In this document: positions 1 through 5,201 of the stretch, one piece after another
Position numbering within the stretch: position 1 is the stretch's first letter
Layout of the letters: each line of letters starts with the position of its first letter
From: Bacteroidales bacterium
Lineage (GTDB): Bacteria; Bacteroidota; Bacteroidia; Bacteroidales; F082
NCBI GenBank assembly: GCA_020853175.1
Contig: JADYZK010000006.1
Coordinates: 1 to 5,201 of the forward strand
Direction: 5' to 3'
DNA length: 5,201 nucleotides
Notes under the pieces: generated by a model
Databases searched by the model: none
What the model saw: the letters and a program-made list of their open reading frames with translations, nothing else
What the model was told of the DNA's origin: nothing
Translations under genes and position numbers: made by a program

Positions 1-732
1 CACAAGCTTCTCGAAATAGGTTTTGAGCTTCATGGGCAAGATGGGCGTAAGAAGCAATCGTTCGTCGGCAAGATCAAAATTGTCCCAAAATTTCGATTTG
101 TAATAGTGGTAAGTGGCTTCTTGGTCGTTTCTTAAATGCTCAGGAACGATGGGGTCTTGCATGGCAAGAAGTACTTTACCGAAAAGCAAATCAGGATATT
201 GATCGGTGATGCTTTTGCGGAAGTTGGTGATGGAAATATTCAGCGAATCAACTCTGTTTTGAAGGTTTTCTTTTTCTACAGGCAGAACATCAGGCTTTTT
301 CATTTGTTCGCTTAGCTTTTGTATTTGTCCGTAAGCGTTGTTTACAAACTGAATGTGATCGAAAAATAAGGTGTTGTCGAGGCTGCCTTCAACTACGACC
401 GCTGATGGATCGTTTCCTGTTCCGGCTTCAATTTTAAAATGTTGTTCTTTTCCAACAACGAACTCAAAAACCTTTTCCTTTTTTTTGTTGGCCAACATAT
501 AAATTCCCTCCTTTAGAGGTTCCTTACCGGCAAAAACAGCCTGCCCCACATACTGTGTACTGGTGTCGGTGATGTAAAATTTATCAGTAAAATAGTTGGC
601 TAAAAAAAATGTAGTGTCGGTGTTTTGGCCCATTTTGATGTCAATATCATAAGCGTTTTGCGACAAAAGAGGGGTCAATCCAAAAGAGGCAACCAAAAAA
701 GAAAAGAGAATGTGTATTTTTTTTAGTTTCAT
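1..732 (-). CDS. Exported TlpA-family thioredoxin-like protein, N-terminal part (DUF4369/DUF5106-like); partial, runs off left edge
   Basis: Reading leftward from the ATG at 732-730, the frame stays open for 244 codons to the window edge. Residues 1-24 (MKLKKIHILFSFLVASFGLT then PLLS) form a signal peptide with likely cleavage before QN; there is no lipobox cysteine. Residues 25-110 are beta-rich and resemble the DUF4369-like domain (QYVGQAVFAGKEPLKEGIYML). Residues about 120-244 are helical and resemble DUF5106 (FRKSITDQYPDLLFGKVLLA, FWDNFDLADERLLLTPIL). In Bacteroidota this order normally precedes a C-terminal TlpA/thioredoxin domain with a CxxC site, which would lie outside the window, so redox activity is inferred and not seen. 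Such proteins act in the periplasm; their substrates are mostly unknown. The gene is transcribed away from the B12 operon from its own promoter and is not downstream of the riboswitch. The family call rests on recognised sequence style, not on a search. Confidence 0.78.
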   Translation of the reverse strand, partial: MKLKKIHILFSFLVASFGLTPLLSQNAYDIDIKMGQNTDTTFFLANYFTDKFYITDTSTQYVGQAVFAGKEPLKEGIYMLANKKKEKVFEFVVGKEQHFKIEAGTGNDPSAVVVEGSLDNTLFFDHIQFVNNAYGQIQKLSEQMKKPDVLPVEKENLQNRVDSLNISITNFRKSITDQYPDLLFGKVLLAMQDPIVPEHLRNDQEATYHYYKSKFWDNFDLADERLLLTPILPMKLKTYFEKLV

Positions 733-759
733 TGAGTGTGAGTCGTTAAAAATATGGTG

Positions 760-767
760 CAAAATTA
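760..767 (-). promoter_or_regulatory. Bacteroidota-type -7 promoter element for the leftward gene
   Basis: Read on the minus strand these bases are TAATTTTG, an exact match to the TAnnTTTG -7 consensus of the Bacteroidota primary sigma factor. It lies 27 bases upstream of the ATG at 732, giving a predicted leader of roughly 20 bases. A -33 element is weak: only a TTCG-like run sits about 19 bases further upstream. The match is short, so its position relative to the start codon carries much of the weight. Confidence 0.55.
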
Positions 768-856
768 GCAATACTTATGTTGTGGGCGAAATCTTTCATG
801 AACATCTACTTGTTAATAAAAGATAATCTGCTAAACGCTTCATTGGCCATTATTAG

Positions 857-864
857 TATCTTTG
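857..864 (+). promoter_or_regulatory. Bacteroidota-type -7 promoter element for the B12-regulated operon
   Basis: TATCTTTG matches TAnnTTTG exactly and ends three bases before the first base of the riboswitch P1 stem (A867). Transcription would therefore start at or very near the first paired base of the aptamer, leaving almost no extra 5' sequence. I see no convincing TTG-type -33 element 17-23 bases upstream. Confidence 0.6.
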
Positions 865-866
865 CC

Positions 867-1038
867 ATGATTTTGGTGCCCAGTTTTATGGGCTGAAAAG
901 GGAATCGGGTGAAAATCCCGAACAGTACCCGCTGCTGTAAACTCCGCGTAAGACCTCCGAAAATCAACGCCACTTTGTCTGTATAACGACATGGGAAGGC
1001 TTCGGAAGGTGAGTAAGTCAGAAGACCTGCCATATCAT
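867..1038 (+). promoter_or_regulatory. Cobalamin (vitamin B12) riboswitch aptamer
   Basis: The conserved blocks appear in the right order: GGTGCC (875-880), GAAAAGGGAAT (895-905), a P5-type hairpin TCGGG/CCCGA (905-909 with 917-921, loop 910-916), CCGCTGCTGTAA (929-940), CCACT (970-974), GGGAAGGC (993-1000) and the B12 box GTAAGTCAGAAGACCTGCC (1013-1031). The P1 closing stem pairs ATGAT (867-871) with ATCAT (1034-1038), and GG (875-876) can pair with CC (1030-1031). Further hairpins are GCCC/GGGC (878-881 with 890-893) and TGTC/GACA (976-979 with 988-991). The sizeable peripheral region resembles the large AdoCbl-type class, but ligand preference cannot be settled by reading. It lies in the leader of the propeller-receptor operon and should lower that operon's expression when B12 is plentiful. 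Confidence 0.96.
1013..1031 (+). promoter_or_regulatory. B12 box (3' conserved core of the cobalamin riboswitch)
   Basis: GTAAGTCAGAAGACCTGCC differs from the common AGTCAGGAGACCUGCC form by A in place of G in the central GGA. This is a frequently tolerated variation. It lies just before the 3' side of P1, as expected. Confidence 0.93.
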
Positions 1039-1044
1039 TTTTGT

Positions 1045-1070
1045 ACAAAGCTTTCGGGATAAAAGCTTGT
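1045..1070 (+). other. Leader hairpin A, candidate antiterminator in the riboswitch expression platform
   Basis: ACAA (1045-1048) pairs with TTGT (1067-1070), and GCTTT (1050-1054) pairs with AAAGC (1062-1066), with A1049 bulged and a seven-base loop. It starts seven bases after the aptamer's P1 stem. Its 3' arm (1067-1070) is also the 5' arm of hairpin B, so only one of the two can form at a time. The antiterminator role is inferred from this exclusivity. Confidence 0.45.
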
Positions 1071-1097
1071 CGGATCGTAAAAAATTTCGACAATTTT
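1067..1097 (+). terminator. Leader hairpin B with U-run, candidate riboswitch-controlled terminator
   Basis: TTGTCG (1067-1072) is perfectly complementary to CGACAA (1088-1093). The stem extends inward by G1073-T1087 (wobble) and A1074-T1086, and is followed directly by TTTT (1094-1097). Past one mismatch, AAG (1063-1065) can also pair with the U-run. The shape is that of an intrinsic terminator, but the stem is short and not GC-rich and the U-run is only four bases. A role in translation control, or no role, remains possible. Confidence 0.35.
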
Positions 1098-1149
1098 CCT
1101 GGAGTTTTGAGGTGAAACGCATTGAATTTTAACCTTAAAACCTTTTTTT

Positions 1150-2442
1150 ATGTTCTTTTTACATCGTTTTAAAATTGTTTTTTTCTTTGTGTTGCTTGTC
1201 TTTGCAACTGAAGGTTTTTCACAAAGAACTTTGAACCGATTAATCGTTGGTTCAGGCGGGGCTTTTTCAAACCCCAATGATTTTGTCAGTGTGTCGGCTT
1301 ATGCTCCAACCACTCAATCCACCACTTTTATTGGAGAGATAAAAACGCAAGCCATTCAGGATGTTTTGGTTGACAGTGCAACAATTTATGTTTCAGCGAC
1401 TGATTCCATCGTTTTGTTCGATGCTACGACCTTTGAAAAGAAAGCGTCAACTGCTGTCTCGGGTGTGCGGTATTTGCTGGTAGTCAACGATCTGTTGTTT
1501 GTTTCAATTCAGTATCCGGAAACATCTAATTATGTTAAGATTTTCAACAAACACACTTTAGAATTGCAATCAGTAGTCACCCAAATTTCGGGCGAAACAG
1601 CCGGAATGTTGAGGGTTGAAGATCGGGTGTATGTAGCTGTTCCGGGTGACTGGACCAGCACCGAGGGCAAGTTGGCTATTCTCAATGCCGCCGATGGTGC
1701 TTTTGTTGAAGAAGTAGATTTTTCCAGCCAAGGCGTTGGCATTCATGATTTGTTTTTCTATCAAAACAAAGTGCTTACGGTTCAGCGCTCGGCCTGGGGA
1801 AGTACCAACGGAATGATCATGCTTTTTAACCCGATGGATAAAACCCTGCAACAGTATCCGCTGGCGCACAATGTGGGAAAAGGCATTGGAATTTTCAATG
1901 ATTTGCTTTACGTTCTGCTTAACAATGCCGTGGGAAGCATTAACTTGTCAAGCTTTGAGGTTGAAAACCCTGTGCTTGTTCCCGATCCCGGCTCAGCCTC
2001 CTACATTAATTTTAGCGACGTTGTTTTAGATGCAATGGGCGAAAGGCTTTATGCTGCAACAACGGATTATTTTTCTATGGGCGCAGGTTTTATTTATGAT
2101 TTGAATGGCAACGCCACCGGAACTTTTGATGCCGGCATTTCAACAGAGGCTTTGGCTTTGGATTACGGCTATTACACCGGAATAAAAAAAGATGTTTTAC
2201 AACCTCTTTCGTTATCTCCCAATCCTGTGAACGACATTTTGAATCTGCGATTGCCTGCCGACATGGAGGCCGCTCGTCTGGAAATGGTATGCAGTAATGG
2301 ACTTTCGGTTCTAAACCAGCAACTGAACGGCACACCAAACCAACACCTAAACCTAAGCGAATTTGCCTCAGGACTTTACCTTTTGCGAGTGGTGGCAGGC
2401 AACGGTAAAGTGTTGGCCCAAGCAAAGGTGATTAAGCTTTAG
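1150..2442 (+). CDS. Secreted seven-bladed beta-propeller protein with T9SS type A sorting domain; candidate BtuG-like B12 capture protein
   Basis: This 430-residue protein begins with a signal peptide (residues 1-24, cleavage likely at GFS-Q) and has no lipobox cysteine. Residues about 29-340 contain repeated propeller units of the YncE type, each with a hydrophobic strand, an 'LYV/LFV/VYV' strand and a 'V.IFN..T.E' strand. I place units near residues 69-103, 106-141, 150-190, 197-238, 243-276 and 285-329, with a seventh formed by 29-65 and probably closed by 331-340. Residues 353-430 are a T9SS type A sorting domain: SLSPNPVNDILNLRL, then SEFASGLYLLRV, ending in VIKL. It should be exported by Sec, carried through T9SS and attached to the cell surface. 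It is the first gene after the B12 riboswitch and shares an operon with a BtuB-like receptor. BtuG, the B12-capturing partner of BtuB in Bacteroides, is also a seven-bladed propeller, but a lipoprotein. The BtuG-like role is inferred from fold and context. The leader is A/T-rich with no clear Shine-Dalgarno. Confidence 0.85.
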   Translation: MFFLHRFKIVFFFVLLVFATEGFSQRTLNRLIVGSGGAFSNPNDFVSVSAYAPTTQSTTFIGEIKTQAIQDVLVDSATIYVSATDSIVLFDATTFEKKASTAVSGVRYLLVVNDLLFVSIQYPETSNYVKIFNKHTLELQSVVTQISGETAGMLRVEDRVYVAVPGDWTSTEGKLAILNAADGAFVEEVDFSSQGVGIHDLFFYQNKVLTVQRSAWGSTNGMIMLFNPMDKTLQQYPLAHNVGKGIGIFNDLLYVLLNNAVGSINLSSFEVENPVLVPDPGSASYINFSDVVLDAMGERLYAATTDYFSMGAGFIYDLNGNATGTFDAGISTEALALDYGYYTGIKKDVLQPLSLSPNPVNDILNLRLPADMEAARLEMVCSNGLSVLNQQLNGTPNQHLNLSEFASGLYLLRVVAGNGKVLAQAKVIKL

Positions 2443-2453
2443 ATCAAGGGATT

Positions 2454-3440
2454 ATGAAAACTATTTCCTTCTTTTCGGTGGCAATTTTGTTCCTTTTCGT
2501 GTTCAACGGACAAGGTTTGGCGCAATTTGCCCCACCTGCAGGAGAGCCCGGCACGGATGCGATTTATGCAGACAGTTCAATTTTCATCTCGTGGGGTCAA
2601 TCCGTAGTGATTAACCGTGGTTGGGTAAAAATAGGTGAACCTGATTTGGGTTGGGTTTCTTTTGGTGACGATGCGTTTGCTTTGGGCGAAGCCGATTTAT
2701 TGCCTGTGAGCCTCGGCGATGGCGGAAGTGCAACTTATTTTTTTGATCAGCCGCTGCGCGATGGCGATGGGCCCGATTTTGCTGTTTTTGAAAATAGTTT
2801 TTCCGATGATTTTCTCGAGCTTGCCCATGTCGAAGTGAGTAGCGATGGCAGTTATTTCGCGCGTTTCCCATCGGTTTCTTTAACTCCTGATGATGTGCAG
2901 GTCAGTTCTTTTGGAACGATAGATGCCCGACACATTGATCTGCTTGCCGGAAAATACCGCGGCTTTTATGGTACCCCTTTCGACATCAGTCGCATCGCAG
3001 ATGAAAACATAAACAAAGAACACATTGTGGCTGTTCGTGTGGTGGACGTTGTAGGAAGCATTCAGCAGGAATTGGGATCAACTGATGCCTCAGGAAGTTT
3101 AATCAACGACCCCTGGCCCACGCCTTTCCCTTCTTCAGGCTTCGATCTCGATGCCATTGGAGTTATTCACCGCGGAGAGTTAGGTGTTGATGAAAACGAT
3201 GGCAGTAAAGTACTTGTCTATCCAAATCCTTTTCAAAACGCATTTCATATCCACCTTCCTGAAAGTGAAATTCATTCCTCATCAGTGTTGATTTTAAATC
3301 AAGAGGGTATTGCTGTCATGAGAAAAAACCTGTTGTTATCATCAACAACCTTTGAATTAAATTATTTACCTTCAGGGATTTACCAATTGTCAATTTTTGG
3401 AAAGCAGAGGATACAACATTTTAAACTCATAAAAATGTGA
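2454..3440 (+). CDS. Secreted FENSF-motif cell-surface protein with T9SS type A sorting domain, function unknown
   Basis: The 328-residue product has a signal peptide (residues 1-24, cleavage near LAQ-F) and contains no cysteine, so it is not a lipoprotein. Residues about 30-240 form one domain that I recognise only as a recurring bacterial cell-surface type. Its features are an early VSFGD..FALGEAD.LPVSLGDGG segment, the acidic motif DGDGPDFAVFENSF (103-116), LELAHVEVSSDGSYFARFP (121-139), LAGKYRGFYGTPFD (164-177), an acidic VRVVDVVGS strand (194-201) and a closing DPWPTPFPSSGFDLDAIGVI (219-238). The conserved Asp/Glu/Asn clusters suggest metal or ligand binding, but that is inference. Residues 253-328 are a T9SS sorting domain (VLVYPNPFQNAFHIHL, LPSGIYQL, ending FKLIKM). 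It follows the propeller gene by 11 bp and overlaps the receptor gene by 4 bp, so it probably works with them in B12 capture. An AAGGG run three bases before ATTATG is too close to be a good Shine-Dalgarno. It does not resemble DUF4465 proteins such as BtuH. Confidence 0.85.
   Translation: MKTISFFSVAILFLFVFNGQGLAQFAPPAGEPGTDAIYADSSIFISWGQSVVINRGWVKIGEPDLGWVSFGDDAFALGEADLLPVSLGDGGSATYFFDQPLRDGDGPDFAVFENSFSDDFLELAHVEVSSDGSYFARFPSVSLTPDDVQVSSFGTIDARHIDLLAGKYRGFYGTPFDISRIADENINKEHIVAVRVVDVVGSIQQELGSTDASGSLINDPWPTPFPSSGFDLDAIGVIHRGELGVDENDGSKVLVYPNPFQNAFHIHLPESEIHSSSVLILNQEGIAVMRKNLLLSSTTFELNYLPSGIYQLSIFGKQRIQHFKLIKM
3435..3440 (+). other. Overlapping stop/start junction (ATGTGA) with GTG start
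   Basis: The stop TGA (3438-3440) of the FENSF gene overlaps the GTG (3437-3439) that best starts the receptor. From this GTG the product has a normal signal peptide (MIKSSAKYFFLLLMVFVPFM then LKA-A). The next in-frame start, ATG at 3476, would leave a leader of only about ten residues with no basic N-region. The arrangement suggests translational coupling. Confidence 0.7.
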
Positions 3441-5201
3441 TCAAAAGCAGCGCAAAATATTTCTTTTTGCTGCTGATGGTTTTCGTGCCTTTCATGCTCA
3501 AGGCCGCGATTCCTGATACAGTAAATCTCCAGCAAGTGGAGGTGAAGGCCACTGCCTGGAATGCAGCAGCAGTGTTGCGTCTCAACCGGATGGACAGTGT
3601 TTCAATGCGATCGTTTCAAACCTACAGTCTTTCTGAATTGGTGCAACAAAATAGCACTGTTTTCATCAAAAGCAATGGGCCGGGAGCCTTGTCAACGGCT
3701 TCCTTCAGGGGAACAACGGCCAACCATACTTTGGTGCTTTGGAATGGATTTCCCATCAATGGACCTCAGTTGGGTCAAGTAGATTTTTCGGTGATTCCTG
3801 TTTTTCTTATGGACCAGGTGAGCCTTGCTGTTGGTAATGCCGGAAACAACCGTCCGTCGGGTGTTGGCGGAGTCATCATGGTTGACAATGTGCCGCGTTT
3901 TTCAACCGGGTTTTCGGCAGAAGCTACGCAATCCATTGGTAGTTTTGGTAGTTTCGGTACTTTTCTGGGTTTTGCTTACAGCAACGGAAAAATCGCATCT
4001 CGCTCACGTGTTTTTCGCAAATCGAGCCGCAACAATTTCAGCTATATCAACACCGCCTCTTGGCCACAAGAAAGAACAGAGCAGGAGGATGCAGATTATC
4101 TCGATCATGGTTTTTTGCAAGAAATCCATTTTCAATTTCGTGAGAAAAGTCTTTTGAGCTTTGCCAGTTGGAACCAATGGAACAACCACAATTTGCCGCC
4201 CATTATGACCAATCTCGATCGTGGTGGCGATCCGCAGGAGCGACAAAATGATGTTTTTAGTCGTAATGTTTTGACCTACAAAAACTACTGGGAAGATGGA
4301 AGTTTTGAAGCCAGCAGCTCGTTTTTTGTTGAAAACCAACACTATTTTCTCAAAACTACTTCTTCTTTTGAACCCTATCCGGTGGTTTCTTCGATTGACT
4401 CACGCAACCGATCCAATGCTTTGATGAATGCTGTTAAATTGAAACAAAGGTTTGGATCAGTGCATTTTAATGCTTCGGTGCAGCACGAAGGTGAGTGGGT
4501 AAAAACCGTGAATTATACCTCAGCACGCCAACGTCAACGTTTGGGAATGAGTGCCGGTGCGCTGTTTGATTTTAGCAAGGACGTGCATGTGAATTTGAAC
4601 CTTCGCTATGATCTTATGTTTCAATCTAAGGGCGGCCTCAATCCGTTTGTGGAAATTTTTTATCAACCGAAATGGAAACAAAAAGTGGCCATGAGTTTTT
4701 CTGCCGGAAAAGTGTTGAGATTTCCAACTATGAACGATCTTTATTGGTATCCCGGCGGGAATGACTTATTGGTTCCGGAGCAGGCTCTCAGTGGAAATTT
4801 GGCTGTTTCGTGGAATTTCGATGCAGCAGATTTTCACTCCCTTCTGAAAGTTGCCGGCTTTGCTTCTGATATCCAGCAATGGATTCAATGGCATCCAACG
4901 GCCTACAGATATTGGATTCCGGAAAATATTGCCAGGGTTTTTGCACGGGGTTTAGAGGTACAACTTCAACAGGAAATGAAAAGTGGAGATTGGAATTTTA
5001 GGCTTCAAACATTTTATTCCTTTACCAAAACAACAGACGAGAGTCCGGTGGCTCGCGTGGACAATTATTCAGGTCGGCAACTTATTTATATTCCTAAACA
5101 TCACGGCAATGTGAATCTTTTTGTGGGCTATGGACAATTTTACCTGAGGTCAACATTAGATTTGGTTGGGCAGCGCCGTACCAGCTTAAATGACGATATG
5201 C
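3437..5201 (+). CDS. BtuB-like TonB-dependent outer-membrane receptor, partial (C-terminus beyond right edge)
   Basis: An open frame of 588 codons runs from GTG at 3437 to the window edge. A signal peptide (residues 1-23) is followed directly by a short TonB-box-like stretch (DTVNLQQVEVKAT, 27-39) and a plug domain (about 50-155). Plug signatures are SLSELVQQNSTVFIKSNGPG (64-83), ASFRGTTANHTLVLWNGFPI (88-107) and PSGVGGVIMV (140-149). The remainder has the alternating aromatic strands of a 22-stranded barrel. There is no N-terminal carboxypeptidase-like domain and no neighbouring SusD, so it is a compact BtuB/FepA-style receptor and not SusC. BtuB-sized receptors usually total about 600-700 residues, so perhaps 50-100 are missing. 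It would import B12 or another corrinoid across the outer membrane using TonB energy. The specificity is inferred from the operon's cobalamin riboswitch; the sequence alone supports only a TonB-dependent receptor. Confidence 0.92.
   Translation, partial: MIKSSAKYFFLLLMVFVPFMLKAAIPDTVNLQQVEVKATAWNAAAVLRLNRMDSVSMRSFQTYSLSELVQQNSTVFIKSNGPGALSTASFRGTTANHTLVLWNGFPINGPQLGQVDFSVIPVFLMDQVSLAVGNAGNNRPSGVGGVIMVDNVPRFSTGFSAEATQSIGSFGSFGTFLGFAYSNGKIASRSRVFRKSSRNNFSYINTASWPQERTEQEDADYLDHGFLQEIHFQFREKSLLSFASWNQWNNHNLPPIMTNLDRGGDPQERQNDVFSRNVLTYKNYWEDGSFEASSSFFVENQHYFLKTTSSFEPYPVVSSIDSRNRSNALMNAVKLKQRFGSVHFNASVQHEGEWVKTVNYTSARQRQRLGMSAGALFDFSKDVHVNLNLRYDLMFQSKGGLNPFVEIFYQPKWKQKVAMSFSAGKVLRFPTMNDLYWYPGGNDLLVPEQALSGNLAVSWNFDAADFHSLLKVAGFASDIQQWIQWHPTAYRYWIPENIARVFARGLEVQLQQEMKSGDWNFRLQTFYSFTKTTDESPVARVDNYSGRQLIYIPKHHGNVNLFVGYGQFYLRSTLDLVGQRRTSLNDDM

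Noticed and set aside
806..1093. Minus-strand open frame of 95 codons
   Set aside because: It covers the antisense of the riboswitch and its leader, whose conserved RNA blocks explain the sequence; the peptide shows no recognisable domain or signal.
1150..1230. Lipoprotein signal on the propeller, as in Bacteroides BtuG
   Set aside because: No cysteine follows the hydrophobic segment; the cleavage region reads EGFSQRT, and a T9SS tail is present instead.
1035..1277. Minus-strand open frame of 80 codons
   Set aside because: It spans the leader and the antisense of the propeller's signal peptide; its Lys-rich composition simply mirrors the T-rich hydrophobic codons of the plus strand.
1530..2425. 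Minus-strand open frames inside the propeller gene
   Set aside because: They are antisense to a well-supported coding frame with signal peptide, repeats and sorting domain, and show no domain of their own.
2611..2871. Minus-strand open frame inside the FENSF gene
   Set aside because: Low-complexity His/Arg/Gln-rich translation typical of an antisense shadow.
2454..3440. Assignment of the FENSF protein as BtuH (DUF4465)
   Set aside because: The expected DUF4465 motifs, such as a YLADFR-like strand and a SSD..G..TPAYFC-like ending, are not visible; only the operon position is similar.
3561..4157. Plus-strand open frames of 73 and 110 codons
   Set aside because: Both lie out of frame inside the receptor, whose plug and barrel motifs run unbroken through this stretch.
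4004..4342. Minus-strand open frame of 112 codons
   Set aside because: Antisense to the receptor barrel region; no supporting features.
3437..5201. SusC-type receptor of a glycan-utilisation locus
   Set aside because: No N-terminal carboxypeptidase-like extension and no SusD gene; the upstream riboswitch and compact plug fit a BtuB-like receptor better.

Overview
The window looks like a piece of a Bacteroidota chromosome. Four things point there: TAnnTTTG-type -7 promoter elements, A/T-rich leaders with little Shine-Dalgarno sequence, two proteins ending in type IX secretion system (T9SS) type A sorting domains, and a divergent gene of the DUF5106/TlpA-like thioredoxin type. I cannot resolve the lineage below phylum level.

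Layout: positions 1-732 hold the N-terminal 244 codons of a leftward gene for an exported TlpA-family (DUF4369/DUF5106-like) protein; its C-terminal part lies off the left edge. Positions 733-1149 are a divergent intergenic region. It carries one promoter for the leftward gene (-7 at 760-767), one for the rightward operon (-7 at 857-864), a complete cobalamin riboswitch aptamer (about 867-1038), and a downstream segment with two overlapping hairpins that cannot form together. I see nothing distinctive in 768-856 or 1098-1149. A tight rightward operon follows: a 430-residue secreted beta-propeller protein with a T9SS tail (1150-2442), then after 11 bp a 328-residue secreted protein with a FENSF-type domain and a T9SS tail (2454-3440), then, overlapping by 4 bp, a BtuB-like TonB-dependent receptor (GTG start at 3437) that runs off the right edge after 588 codons.

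Interpretation: the riboswitch ties the operon to vitamin B12 supply, and the third gene is an outer-membrane receptor of the BtuB size and architecture. In gut Bacteroides, BtuB works with BtuG, a surface lipoprotein with a seven-bladed propeller that captures B12, and with other surface B12 binders such as BtuH. Here the propeller has a signal peptide without a lipobox cysteine and a T9SS sorting tail instead. I infer a T9SS-delivered version of the BtuG-BtuB uptake machine, with the FENSF protein as an additional surface component whose function I cannot name from sequence. This is the main candidate for an under-described system in the window. The operon may continue past the right edge.
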